Positions 27,833 through 36,514 are shown, counted from the first letter of the stretch. The stretch is DNA of 63,881 nucleotides from Psychrobacter phenylpyruvicus DSM 7000 = NBRC 102152 (GCF_000685805.1 NZ_JMKP01000017.1:1-63881), one strand, 5' to 3'. Numbers and translations: made by a program. Notes: generated by a model not told the origin, from the letters alone.

Positions 27833-27880
27833 TCTATTAATATTTTATAAGCTGTTTTTAAGCGGATCCATTAGGATATG
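27833..27880. repeat. Interspersed repeat, copy C (partial)
   Basis: TCTATTAATATTTTATAAGC followed by TGTTTTTAA matches copy B exactly over its first 29 bases, then diverges. The hairpin half seen in copies A and B is missing; the orphan gene fragment stands in its place. Confidence 0.65.
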
Positions 27881-27912
27881 CTACAAACAGTTCATTAGCT
27901 TGAAGCTCAAAA

Positions 27913-28392
27913 TTATTTTTTTAAATCTATAGTGCCAATCTCCACTAGCATAGGGGTTAGACAACTTGCATCTCCTTGTTTTGCGTATTCTTCTATATCA
28001 TTATCGGGATAATATTTTGAATATTGTCCATTAGTTCTAATGTAGTCACCCATTTTAAAAATATATCCATTCAAACTTAAGGTTTTATTATATTCATTCC
28101 ACTTAACAGCATTTTCAGGATATTTAGGAAACATAGCTGTCATGTAACTACCACCTTTTTGTATTAGGTAGAGACAACCTTTCTGCCATTTGAAAACTCC
28201 TTCTACAGATGCCATAGCCTGTGCTTGTGTTGTGGGATCAGTATAATAGTGAAAAATGCTGGTCTTTTGCGCAGGTTCAATGACTTTTTGAATAGGATTT
28301 ATTACTTCCGTATTTTCAGCTGGAGCAGTTACAGGGTTTGTCGTACAACCGACTGCTAATAAGCTTGCTAGTATTAAAAAAGATTTTCTCAT
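27913..28392 (-). CDS. Hypothetical lipoprotein
   Basis: The 159-aa protein has a lipoprotein signal: MRKSFLILASLLAVGC with the lipobox Cys at 16. A ~35-residue Pro/Thr/Glu linker and a compact domain with two Cys (KGCLYLIQKGG; DASCLTP) follow. The ATG has GGGGA upstream. I do not recognise the domain; it probably sits in the outer membrane or periplasm. It stands alone in an accessory-looking stretch. Confidence 0.8.
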   Translation of the reverse strand: MRKSFLILASLLAVGCTTNPVTAPAENTEVINPIQKVIEPAQKTSIFHYYTDPTTQAQAMASVEGVFKWQKGCLYLIQKGGSYMTAMFPKYPENAVKWNEYNKTLSLNGYIFKMGDYIRTNGQYSKYYPDNDIEEYAKQGDASCLTPMLVEIGTIDLKK

Positions 28393-28601
28393 CTTTATCC
28401 CCTAAATTCTTGGAGCATACTCAACATTCCATTTTGAAGGTTGCACTGCTATGTACACTGATTTTATATAAATAGATTCAGAGTACTAATAGCAATATCT
28501 CACAGCTAAAGATTCAAGTCCTCACTAGAGAACCGAATTAGTAAAAGCACCTGATTGATTTCGCTAGGACTCGATTAAAGAGCTTTAAGTCGACTGTCCT
28601 A

Positions 28602-28617
28602 GGCACCCCGAGGTGCC
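28602..28617. other. Short perfect hairpin
   Basis: GGCACC-CCGA-GGTGCC is a perfect 6-bp GC-rich hairpin 19 bp downstream of the thioesterase stop, without a T tract. It may be a weak terminator or an mRNA-end stabiliser. Confidence 0.4.
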
Positions 28618-28635
28618 GCCTAAAAGTGACATTTT

Positions 28636-29064
28636 TTACAGACCTTCAGGCTTATCAGTGGTTGGTGGTACTGAGTAAGTTCCCATAACATGGGCAACTA
28701 TTTCGTCAGATCCATCTGAGTATAAAGAAACCTCACCTACGATTAGGGTTCTTCCTACTTTTAGCAGTTTGCATTCAGCAATAATGCGTGATTTTGCAGT
28801 GGGCTTACGTAAAAAGTTGATAGTCAAACTCGTGGTTACTGCTAACGGTACTATACCAATTCTACCTAATATGGCCACATAAAGAGCCACATCCGCAATT
28901 CCCATCATTACAGGCCCTGATACAGTGCCGCCAGGCCTCAACTCATCTATACCAATGTCATGGGATAAAATTGAACCATTGCTATTTACCGCTTCAATCT
29001 TGTACTTTGCTTGAGGGAACTCAGACTTCATGAACTCAGCTATCTCTTCCTTGGTTGCTGACAT
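28636..29064 (-). CDS. PaaI-like hotdog thioesterase
   Basis: The 142-aa hotdog-fold protein resembles the PaaI family, which hydrolyses acyl- or phenylacetyl-CoA thioesters. The central helix is preceded by RPGGTVSGPVMMGIADVALY, where family members often have a GG..ATLAD motif. TTSLTINFLRKP and LKVGRTLIVGEV are typical strands. The ATG follows AAGGA. It is monocistronic here. Substrate cannot be inferred from context. Confidence 0.85.
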   Translation of the reverse strand: MSATKEEIAEFMKSEFPQAKYKIEAVNSNGSILSHDIGIDELRPGGTVSGPVMMGIADVALYVAILGRIGIVPLAVTTSLTINFLRKPTAKSRIIAECKLLKVGRTLIVGEVSLYSDGSDEIVAHVMGTYSVPPTTDKPEGL

Positions 29065-29251
29065 AAGACTTCCTTAATCTAGCTGTTATTGTTAATTATA
29101 TTCTATCCTAACTTTTCAGATCACCACGATAATAAGTTATAAAGCTGTTTACGTTGCTTTCGAATCCTTACTGTCCAAAGCCGCAACTTTATTAGCAAAA
29201 GCCGATATTTTCTGGAAAAGACTTTGTTTTTTGGTAAGGTACTGAGATAAG

Positions 29252-29274
29252 TGGAGATGGCGGGAGTTGAATCC
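29252..29274 (-). other. tmRNA/tRNA 3'-end-like fragment, possible att scar
   Basis: On the minus strand the segment reads GGATTCAACTCCCG followed by CCATCTCCA. This closely resembles the 3' end of bacterial tmRNA (E. coli, from memory: GGGTTCAACTCCCG then CCAGCTCCACCA). The T-stem is imperfect, the CCA tail is broken and no 5' partner is present, so it is not a gene. Integrases often use the ssrA 3' end as attachment site, leaving such copies. Confidence 0.5.
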
Positions 29275-29353
29275 GACATCTTGAGCTATAAAAACAGCAA
29301 AAACTGATTACTATTCGAATGCTTTTAAGTGTAGACATAAATAGTGTGCAAGA

Positions 29354-29387
29354 AAAACCCTTACAAGCTAATGTTTGTAAGGGTTTT
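29354..29387. terminator. Hairpin terminator, near-copy of the fadD terminator
   Basis: A perfect 13-bp stem, identical in sequence to the stem at 20982-21015, differs only in the loop. No gene ends close to it on either strand, so here it looks like part of the interspersed repeat rather than a gene's own terminator. Confidence 0.7.
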
Positions 29388-29451
29388 AGTTTATTGTAGG
29401 TAGTCTATTAATATTTTATAAGCTGTTTTTAAATAGCTCCTCTAGGGTATA
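29354..29451. repeat. Interspersed repeat, copy B
   Basis: This ~98-bp unit has the same layout as copy A: hairpin, then TCTATTAATATTTTATAAGC, ending AGGGTATA. It lies 74 bp upstream of the MgtC/DUF4010 gene. Confidence 0.65.
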
Positions 29452-29524
29452 CTCTATGAGTTTTGTACCATGGAAAAGATAAGAAAGAAGTTTTAATCTA
29501 AATCACAGTTACACGGGATTCGGG

Positions 29525-30793
29525 ATGGGCTCGATGAATTTCATAATAGAGAATACATTTACGATTGAACCTGTCCAAAACTTAATTACTGCCTCTACTG
29601 CAGCACTAGGTTGTGGACTACTCATTGGTCTAGAAAGAGAGCGTAACAAACATCGTGAAAATCAACACAGCTTTGCAGGCATTAGATCTTTTGCAATTTG
29701 CTCTCTATTAGGGGTGATTTGTTTCTCTTTTGGTCCTTTTATGGGACTCATAGGGGCATTGATAATAGGGGGTATAAGTATCATCTCTATCCCTAAACAA
29801 ATTGAAGATCTAGGGGTAACCACTGAACTTGCTTTTATACTCACCTATTTTATAGGCGGGCTATGTTTATGGCATATTCCTTATGCAGCTGCACTTACAG
29901 TAGTCCTTACCTTCCTTCTAGTGACAAAGGATTCAATGCATGGAGTAGCGGTTAAATGGCTTACTGAACGTGAATTCAAAGATGGGATCTTTTTACTTGC
30001 ATTACTTTTAATTGCACTTCCTTTAACCCCCAATAGGGATCTTTGGGGTTCAGTACTCAATCCTTATATTATTTTAAAATTATTGATATTGATTTTAGCC
30101 ATTCAAGCACTAGCCCATATGGCAAAGAGGCTTTTACCCTTACGCCACGCTAAGTTTTTATCTGCTTTGGCATCAGGATTTATATCCAGTACCGCCACGA
30201 TTGCAAGCCTGGGGGTAGAAGTTCGTCAGGGCCGTGCAGCTGCAAAAGAAAATGCCGGAGCTGCGCTTATATCCTGTGTTGCAACATTGGTACAACTTCT
30301 TATTATTGTTGCAGGTGTCAGTGTTAGTTGGCTTAAAATTTTATTATTCCCCTCTATTATTGCCATGATGGTTTTAATTATTCCTGGCATATGGTTGATC
30401 AGAAAAACTCGATCTGAAGAGAAAGTTAAGTTAACTGATACCCCCATGTTTAGTTTAAAAGAGGCAGGTATCATTGCAGTGACACTTACTATTATTCAAG
30501 TACTTGTTTATGGGTTAGGTTTATGGCTAGGTGACGCTGGGCTTATTGCAGGAACCGTGGTTAGTTCTATGTTTGAGGTGCATGCAGCAATGGCTGCCGT
30601 GGTAATGCAAGGGAACCCAACTAACCCTATTTTATTGCTCGCCTTATTATTAGGTTTAGCGACACATGCAATTTCAAAATCAATTAATGCAGCAGTTACT
30701 GGTGGTTTTCAATACGCACTTGCTTTTGTTCCAATCCAGATTATTCACATGATAGTTTTAATTGTCTTGATATATGCCATGACGAATAATTAA
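29525..30793 (+). CDS. MgtC/SapB-family membrane protein with DUF4010
   Basis: The 422-aa integral membrane protein begins with an MgtC-like region (GCGLLIGLERERNKHRENQ, then FAGIRSFAICSLLGV) and continues as a DUF4010 domain with roughly ten hydrophobic helices. Arg and Glu of GLERER and the FAGIRSF motif are the conserved family features. The role of this subgroup is unknown. The start is ambiguous: ATG at 29525 or at 29534, with GGGATGGG before the latter. It is monocistronic, behind repeat B. Confidence 0.85.
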   Translation: MGSMNFIIENTFTIEPVQNLITASTAALGCGLLIGLERERNKHRENQHSFAGIRSFAICSLLGVICFSFGPFMGLIGALIIGGISIISIPKQIEDLGVTTELAFILTYFIGGLCLWHIPYAAALTVVLTFLLVTKDSMHGVAVKWLTEREFKDGIFLLALLLIALPLTPNRDLWGSVLNPYIILKLLILILAIQALAHMAKRLLPLRHAKFLSALASGFISSTATIASLGVEVRQGRAAAKENAGAALISCVATLVQLLIIVAGVSVSWLKILLFPSIIAMMVLIIPGIWLIRKTRSEEKVKLTDTPMFSLKEAGIIAVTLTIIQVLVYGLGLWLGDAGLIAGTVVSSMFEVHAAMAAVVMQGNPTNPILLLALLLGLATHAISKSINAAVTGGFQYALAFVPIQIIHMIVLIVLIYAMTNN

Positions 30794-30865
30794 AAGGTCT
30801 CTCTCATCATTGGATTTTAAATCCTTTTGATGATGAATATAGTTAGCTATTTAAGATTGGTCTAT

Positions 30866-31267
30866 TTAATTGTTATCACTTGGCAGGCGTGCAATGACCT
30901 TTATTTCAAAATCAAATCCGGCAAGCCAATTCACACCAACGGCAGTCCAGGCTGGATATGGGGGCTCCTTAAAAATATTGTTCTTCACTTTCATCATTAT
31001 ATCAAGTTGATTTTCAGGGTCAGTATGGAAGGTGGTAACATCGATGATGTCTTCGAACGTACAGCCTGCCGCCTCTAGGGTGTTGCCTAGATTTTCAAAC
31101 GCGAGTTCTACTTGTTTCTCATAGCCTATTTCTGGGCTACCGTTCTGAAGGCTTCCTACTTGACCGGAAACGAACAATAAATCTTTTGACTGAATGGCTG
31201 CAGAGTAACCATGTTTTTCATAAAGTGCGTGTCTACCAGCTGGGATGATTGCTTTTCTTTGAGTCAT
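30866..31267 (-). CDS. Rid-family (YjgF-like) protein
   Basis: The 133-aa protein has the Rid/YjgF fold: LLFVSGQVGSLQNG, AFENLGNTLEAAGC and DVTTFHTDPENQ. At the position of the RidA catalytic arginine (VARLPKD in E. coli, from memory) this protein reads VNWLAGF. It therefore probably belongs to a Rid subfamily without 2-aminoacrylate deaminase activity. The ATG at 31267 with GGAG upstream is the start; the frame extends 24 codons further but without a ribosome-binding site. Confidence 0.85.
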   Translation of the reverse strand: MTQRKAIIPAGRHALYEKHGYSAAIQSKDLLFVSGQVGSLQNGSPEIGYEKQVELAFENLGNTLEAAGCTFEDIIDVTTFHTDPENQLDIMMKVKNNIFKEPPYPAWTAVGVNWLAGFDFEIKVIARLPSDNN

Positions 31268-31592
31268 AAAGTACTCCAACATATTTGGATTCATTAAGGA
31301 ATGAGGATAAAGAGTACTTCTAACTCTACTCGCTATCATATAATAAATACTACTTGTACTAACCTAACACATAAGCGGCGTATGTGAAGTAGTATAAATG
31401 CCGTATTTATTTTTCAGACATTAATATCATAGGTAATGTGCCGAAGCGTGCATTAATAGCGGCATAATTTGGTTTCCCAAGTTACAGTTAGGGCAAGCAG
31501 GACAAGATATAAGCTTAGTTAGAATGATGTTGGCGAATACTATTAATAGATGCTGTAATTAGCTTTTTGTTAACTCCAACAAGCGGGCAAGA

Positions 31593-31628
31593 AAAAACCC
31601 TTATAAGCCATAGCCTATAAGGGTTTTT
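31593..31628 (-). terminator. Terminator of the tRNA-Leu gene
   Basis: A perfect 13-bp stem (AAAAACCCTTATA/TATAAGGGTTTTT) with a 10-nt loop and T tract on the minus strand begins 7 bp after the tRNA CCA end. Confidence 0.9.
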
Positions 31629-31634
31629 CAGTAT

Positions 31635-31721
31635 TGGTACCGGTGGTCGGACTTGAACCGACACGCTTTTAAAGGCAACGGATTTTGAATCCGTCGTGTC
31701 TACCAATTCCACCACACCGGC
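31635..31721 (-). tRNA. tRNA-Leu (anticodon CAA)
   Basis: The 87-nt minus-strand gene folds as a class II tRNA with an encoded CCA end. It has GCCGGTG at the 5' end, the D-arm GGAATTGGTAGAC, the anticodon stem ACGGA/TCCGT around TTCAAAA (anticodon CAA), a long variable arm and T-arm GTCGGTTCAAGTCCGAC. The first acceptor pair is G-U. It reads UUG codons. It is flanked by its own promoter and terminator. Confidence 0.96.
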
Positions 31722-31793
31722 ATGTAGGGTTAGCTTAGTCTTTATTAATCACTAAATATGATTAGTAAGACAGGTAGTCAAGCTAGGTGGCGT

Positions 31794-31821
31794 ATTATAA
31801 CAAACTCTCAAAACTGGTCAA
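31794..31821 (-). promoter_or_regulatory. Sigma-70 promoter of tRNA-Leu
   Basis: On the minus strand TTGACC (31821-31816) and TATAAT (31799-31794) are separated by 16 bp. Transcription would start near 31787, about 65 nt before the mature tRNA 5' end. Confidence 0.75.
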
Positions 31822-31879
31822 GAAATTTTATTATTTATTTACACCAATCATTAAATTCTTAGTCTCTTTAGACAATTTA

Positions 31880-32653
31880 TTAGCCTACGAAAGCACGCTC
31901 AACCACATAATCGGCTGGCACACCCATACGTGGAGAAACGGTTAAGCCATAGCCATCTAAAATTTCTGAAATGTCAGCGTTAAATGGCATACTACCGCAA
32001 ATCATTACTCGATCGTCTTCTTTGTTCATAGGAGGTAGACCGATGTCTTCATATAGCTTGCCTGACTTCATAAGATCGGTAATGCGGCCAGTATTACGGA
32101 ACTCTTCACGAGTAACGGTTGGGTAGTAGATGAATTTTTCACGATACCACTCACCAAATAGCTCATCGTTTGGTAGAGTTTCTTCAAACATTTCGCGATA
32201 AGCCAAATCTTCGACTTTACGAACGCCATGACAAAGAATGATTTTGTCAAACTTCTCATATACCTCAGGATCACGAGATAGGGCCAAGAAAGGTGCTAGT
32301 CCTGTGCCGGTAGCCAGCATATACAGGTTTTTGCCCGGTAATAGATCATCAACTACTAGGGTTCCGGTAGGTTTTTTACTGATAATTAGTTCATCACCTA
32401 CTTTAATATGTTGTAGACGTGAGGTTAATGGACCGTCTTGAACCTTAATTGAGAAGAATTCTAAGTGATCCTCATAGTTTGGGCTGGCGATAGAGTAAGC
32501 ACGCATTAAAGGCCTACCATCGACCATGATACCAATCATGGCAAACTCACCATTACGGAAACGTAAACCAGCATCACGAGTGGTTTTGATAGTAAATAGA
32601 GAGTCATTCCAGTGGTGTACATAAGTCACTGTTTCAGTGTGAAATTTTGACAT
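31880..32653 (-). CDS. fpr: Ferredoxin/flavodoxin-NADP+ reductase
   Basis: This 257-aa FAD enzyme moves electrons between NADPH and ferredoxin or flavodoxin. Landmarks are the FAD-binding RPLMRAYSIASPNY, the pyrophosphate-binding ATGTGLAPFL and the NADP-site VMICGSMPFN. The C-terminus VERAFVG is typical of the bacterial subclass with a short extension after the aromatic position. I chose the ATG at 32653 (MSKFHTETV), with GGGG upstream; the frame extends nine codons further. It is probably monocistronic. Confidence 0.94.
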   Translation of the reverse strand: MSKFHTETVTYVHHWNDSLFTIKTTRDAGLRFRNGEFAMIGIMVDGRPLMRAYSIASPNYEDHLEFFSIKVQDGPLTSRLQHIKVGDELIISKKPTGTLVVDDLLPGKNLYMLATGTGLAPFLALSRDPEVYEKFDKIILCHGVRKVEDLAYREMFEETLPNDELFGEWYREKFIYYPTVTREEFRNTGRITDLMKSGKLYEDIGLPPMNKEDDRVMICGSMPFNADISEILDGYGLTVSPRMGVPADYVVERAFVG

Positions 32654-32960
32654 AAAGGCCCCAATTAATAATGATGGCAAAGCGAATTATAAATCGTTAA
32701 TAAAAATGATTTTGTTTGGACATAGGTCCATTACATAAATATGAGTAGTGATGACTATCCTGTTGCTATTTTCTTACAGAATTAATAGTTGCACATTATA
32801 TATAGTATTAGCCGTATTAGTAAGGCTTAACTTAAGAGATATTTTTAAGGTGCATATCATAACAAATTCTTACTCATCATAGCGACAATATAGTCAAAAT
32901 AGGCAGAAAGCATCATTATAAAATGGAATAACAGCTGTTCAAAAAGTTATAAGCGTTCAA
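32654..32960. other. 307-bp spacer upstream of fpr
   Basis: AT-rich spacer between the DUF805 gene and fpr, both on the minus strand. It must carry the fpr promoter. I see no clear -10/-35, hairpin or SoxS-like box that I would defend. Confidence 0.35.
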
Positions 32961-33398
32961 TTATGGATTAACTTTACGTGCAGGCAATCCCCATTGATTA
33001 CCTTCAGGAGAGGTATCAAGACAGTTCCAATATAGGAGAACTAAAGACCCTATAAATGGAATAGCAGTGATTAAGTACCACCAACCTGATTTGCCAATAT
33101 CATGTAAACGCCTGATGGTTACTGCAAGGGAGGGGAAAAATAAGATAAAACCTGATAAACCAGTCAGCATTTCTGGGGTATCCAGTATTTCATCAAGTAC
33201 AAAAGCAATAAAAATAATAATTGAAGCAATTAAAGTAAAGTACCAAAATTCTTTACGGCGGGCACGGCCCTTATAATTAAAGGTATTTTTTATTGCTTTT
33301 TTAAACCAGTCAAAAGCATTATAGTTTTCCTCTATTTCCCAAATAGCCAGTCCTGAGTTTTGGACAATGTGCTCATGCGGTTTAGGTGTATTAGTCAT
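32961..33398 (-). CDS. DUF805 membrane protein
   Basis: The 145-aa inner-membrane protein has ~45 soluble residues, then NYKGRARRKEFWYFTL, which opens the DUF805 domain, with hydrophobic helices and the conserved TIRRLHDIGKSGWWYL loop. The ATG follows AAGGGA. Function of the family is unknown. It is monocistronic. Confidence 0.88.
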   Translation of the reverse strand: MTNTPKPHEHIVQNSGLAIWEIEENYNAFDWFKKAIKNTFNYKGRARRKEFWYFTLIASIIIFIAFVLDEILDTPEMLTGLSGFILFFPSLAVTIRRLHDIGKSGWWYLITAIPFIGSLVLLYWNCLDTSPEGNQWGLPARKVNP

Positions 33399-33598
33399 AA
33401 AATATCCCTTCCAGTAGTTATAGTCTTGATAGCGGTTATCATAATATGGATAAGAGACTTTTTATTTATTAGTTAACTTATATGTGGAACAAAGACCGTA
33501 AATATGACAAAAATTAACCAAAAATCAATATAATGGATTGGCTTAATTATAAATGTATCCATTCACTCAATAAACTATAATAGGGTGTGCCAGCAATA

Positions 33599-34498
33599 AT
33601 GAACCAACCTAGTGTATCAATCCCCATTATCGGCTATCATAAATCTGCGTTACCGCAAAAATTTGGCATTCCGCGACAGCCGAACTTGGTTCAATTACCG
33701 AGTACTATTGAGTTGATTGCGCCTTATGATAGTGCTGAGGCTTTTGAGGGAATTGAATCTTTTAGTCATCTTTGGATAACTTGGCATACTCATCACAACC
33801 ATCTTGCTAAGACGCCTGGGAGCAAGCAGACGCTTAATGCAAATCAAGAAATGGGGGAGCCTACCCATAACTTAGCAGCTTTTAAGCCCAAAGTGCGACC
33901 ACCCAGACTAGGGGGTAATACTAAGCTTGGGGTGTTTGCCACGCGCAGTACTTATCGTCCGTCGCAATTAGGTTTATCAGTAGTAAAGCTAATAAAAGTG
34001 GAAAGGGTAGGCGACTCAGTCACTTTACACATCTCTGGTGCCGATATGGTGGATGGTACACCCATTATTGATATTAAACCTTATATTGCCTACAGTGATG
34101 CCATTAGTGAGGCGATAAGTGGCTTTGCTTTGGATAAGCCGACTGTTAAACCGGTGCATATCACTGAGGCTGCGCGCCATCAATTTACCGCTTGTGTCGC
34201 TGACAACTTGGATCAAGGCTTACAGCCAGAGGATATGGCGCTTATTTGTCAGCTAATTAGCCAAGATCCTAGACCCGCTTATCGTCAGCAGCAGTCGGAT
34301 AGGGTTTTTTATATGTGTTATAAAAATCATGACATTGGCTTTAGGCAGAAGAGCTTGCAGGACGATTCAAGTATTGTTGGCGATAGCTATAATAATGACC
34401 CTAATTTGCAGCAGCAAGCTTTAACCACAGGCGATGCTCAAGCCAATAACCAAGCTCTGGTTATAGTATCAGTTGAACAGGTAGCTGTAGACAAATAA
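33599..34498 (+). CDS. trmO: tRNA (adenine(37)-N6)-methyltransferase TrmO
   Basis: TrmO (formerly TsaA/YaeB) methylates t6A37 of tRNA-Thr using SAM. The protein has the beta-barrel landmarks IGYHKSALPQKFGIPRQP, FSHLWITWHTH, RPPRLGGNTKLGVFATRS and RPSQLGLSVVKL, then IDIKPYIAY and the C-terminal domain ending in DIGFRQK. An extra ~50-residue Gln/Asn/Asp-rich tail follows. I prefer the ATG at 33599 (299 aa); a GTG four codons upstream is possible and neither has a strong ribosome-binding site. Confidence 0.92.
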   Translation: MNQPSVSIPIIGYHKSALPQKFGIPRQPNLVQLPSTIELIAPYDSAEAFEGIESFSHLWITWHTHHNHLAKTPGSKQTLNANQEMGEPTHNLAAFKPKVRPPRLGGNTKLGVFATRSTYRPSQLGLSVVKLIKVERVGDSVTLHISGADMVDGTPIIDIKPYIAYSDAISEAISGFALDKPTVKPVHITEAARHQFTACVADNLDQGLQPEDMALICQLISQDPRPAYRQQQSDRVFYMCYKNHDIGFRQKSLQDDSSIVGDSYNNDPNLQQQALTTGDAQANNQALVIVSVEQVAVDK

Positions 34499-34771
34499 CT
34501 GTAACTCTTATTAGCTAAAAGCCTCTTATTTCAAGCTAATCAACTTAAGGCAATGGTTGCCCGTTGATTTTAAGATCTAATAAACCTTCATTAGTACTTA
34601 CTGACTCTAACTTGAATTGTTGGCGTGAATATTGATAATAGTCGCATCAATCAAAAACACCTACTTTATTGAGAAGGTTACGGTATTTAGCCGCTATGCG
34701 GAAAGCTTTATAGCGTTTAAAATTTAAATCCGTATTCAATTCATTATAAATTAATTATAAAAAGAGAAACT

Positions 34772-35560
34772 ATGTATACAGACAGTCATTGTCACTTAAA
34801 CCGTTTGGATTTAACTAGCCATGATGGCAAGTTGGACGGCGTTATTGAAGCGATGAAACAAGCTAATGTAAGCCGTGCAATGGCCATTATGTGCGATTTT
34901 GCAGAATATGATGAAATTTATGACATAATCACCAAATTTGGCGATGAACAACTAAATCTGGGGATGAGTGTGGGCATTCATCCTTGTGAGGATTTAGAGG
35001 TACTAAAATCGGCTACTGTAGAGCGGTTGGTAGAAACAGCGTCTCCTGATCATGTTTGGGCGATTGGTGAAACCGGCTTAGATTATTATTGGAGTGAGGA
35101 AAATAAGCAGGAACAAAAAGCCAGCTTGGCTCGTCATACCCATGCCAGTCAACAGTTAAAAAAACCGCTTGTGGTGCACACTCGTGAGGCCAAGCACGAT
35201 ACCATTGATATACTAAAAGCTGAAAAAGCAGAGCATGGCATTATTCATTGTTTTACTGAAGATTGGGATACGGCAAAAAAAGCACTGGATATGGGCTTTT
35301 ATATTTCATTTTCAGGCATCGTAAGCTTTAAAAATGCGCAAAGCCTACGTGATGCTGCCCTAAAGGTACCAAGAGACCGACTACTTATTGAGACCGATAG
35401 CCCTTATTTGGCCCCTGTCCCGAAGCGTGGCAAGCCAAACGAGCCGGCTTATGTGCCTTATGTAGCCACTTGTTTGGGTGACTTATTTGGCATCAGTAGT
35501 GAAGAGGTCGGCAGGCTTACCACAAAAAATTTCGAGGATTTACTGGCACAAGCGAAATAA
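34772..35560 (+). CDS. TatD-family metal-dependent hydrolase (YcfH-like)
   Basis: The 262-aa TIM-barrel hydrolase begins with the metal motif DSHCHLN (HxH) and has GIHPCEDL, IGETGLDYYW, VVHTREA, IIHCFTED and the terminal LLIETDSPYLAPVP with the last metal-binding Asp. All metal ligands are present. Members act as DNases or D-amino-acyl-tRNA hydrolases. The ATG follows AGAGAA. A TetR regulator gene follows 138 bp later on the same strand. Confidence 0.93.
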   Translation: MYTDSHCHLNRLDLTSHDGKLDGVIEAMKQANVSRAMAIMCDFAEYDEIYDIITKFGDEQLNLGMSVGIHPCEDLEVLKSATVERLVETASPDHVWAIGETGLDYYWSEENKQEQKASLARHTHASQQLKKPLVVHTREAKHDTIDILKAEKAEHGIIHCFTEDWDTAKKALDMGFYISFSGIVSFKNAQSLRDAALKVPRDRLLIETDSPYLAPVPKRGKPNEPAYVPYVATCLGDLFGISSEEVGRLTTKNFEDLLAQAK

Positions 35561-35698
35561 AATGGGTATGCTATGTAGGTTATGACCAATCAGTCATTAA
35601 CTTCCTATGGTTTCGGGTCCGTATTATAAGGCTTGCAAAGGGTAGGACCTGTTAAGCAGATATTATTTATCAAAGATTATATAAGGTTGGGCGTTTGC

Positions 35699-36379
35699 AT
35701 GAGTAGGCAGCAGCAATTTAAGAACCGCGAAGAAAAGATTTTAGCCACCGCTGAGCAACTCTTACTTGAAGCAGGAAGTGGGGACATTACTTTAGACAGT
35801 TTGGCCGATCAGCTAGACCTAGCGAAGGGAACTTTATATAAGCACTTTTCTAGCAAAGATGAATTATATTTGCGTATTATTATCCGCTATGAAGAGCAAT
35901 TGTTCGATATTAATAAGATTGATGACAGCGTATCGGCAGGGGTGTCTCGTATCATTCTGCAACAGCTAATGAGCCCACAGAAGGCCTTATTGTTTAACCA
36001 GATTGAAGAGCGTCTGGCGGCATCTGCGCAAGGTTTAAATAGAATGTTTGGGGAGTTGTATGAAATTAGACGCGCCCGTATGAAGCGTCTGATAGACCTT
36101 ACTAGCCAGTATTTACAATCACAAAATAGTGGTTTGAGTACCCGAGACTATCTATCAACTATCTGGGCGATAGGGCAAGGCGGGGCAAGCCTTCTAAATT
36201 CAAGTTTCTATCAGCGTTATTTGGGACGCCGAGACACCCTTAGAGTGGCATTGGTGCAGCAGATGCTTGATTTGCCAAAGCAGTATCCTAGTGTTGATGA
36301 AACCGATGACGACATGATGGAACTGGTAAATCAAATTGATTCTGAAAGTGAAGCTCATTTACAAGCTCAAGACTCTTAA
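35699..36379 (+). CDS. TetR-family transcriptional regulator
   Basis: The 226-aa regulator has a textbook N-terminal helix-turn-helix: ITLDSLADQLDLAKGTLYKHF followed by SSKDELYLRII. The helical C-terminal half is ligand-binding or dimerising and ends in an acidic tail. I chose the ATG at 35699 (MSRQQQFKN); the frame continues 22 codons upstream to a TTG, without sequence that looks coding. Its target is not evident; it lies after the TatD gene and converges on the FabR-like gene. Confidence 0.9.
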   Translation: MSRQQQFKNREEKILATAEQLLLEAGSGDITLDSLADQLDLAKGTLYKHFSSKDELYLRIIIRYEEQLFDINKIDDSVSAGVSRIILQQLMSPQKALLFNQIEERLAASAQGLNRMFGELYEIRRARMKRLIDLTSQYLQSQNSGLSTRDYLSTIWAIGQGGASLLNSSFYQRYLGRRDTLRVALVQQMLDLPKQYPSVDETDDDMMELVNQIDSESEAHLQAQDS

Positions 36380-36410
36380 GGCATTCGAACACCCTTAAGA
36401 CAACATAAAT

Positions 36411-36443
36411 AAGCCTTCTAATTTTTGATTAGAGGGCTTTTTT
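36411..36443 (+). terminator. Terminator after the TetR gene
   Basis: A 12-bp stem (AAGCCTTCTAAT with ATTAGAGGGCTT, one wobble) with a 5-nt loop and a T tract lies 31 bp past the stop codon. Confidence 0.85.
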
Positions 36444-36514
36444 GTGGTCCATTCTGACGTACCAATCGTTTTAACTCAATGTTAGGTTGCTTATTAAATC
36501 AACTGTCTACCCAA

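Larger units (their letters stand above)
29065..29524. other. 460-bp spacer with att-like fragment and repeat B
   Basis: Between the divergent thioesterase and MgtC-like genes lie the tmRNA-like fragment (29252-29274) and repeat B (29354-29451). The rest is AT-rich with no coding frame. Confidence 0.5.

Noticed and set aside
29252..29274. A functional tmRNA or tRNA gene
   Set aside because: Only the 3' end is present; there is no acceptor partner, no anticodon arm and no intact T-stem, so it is listed only as a possible att scar.
31515..31715. 66-codon minus-strand frame starting MVELVDTTDSKS
   Set aside because: It is a translation of the tRNA-Leu gene, a well-known annotation artefact.
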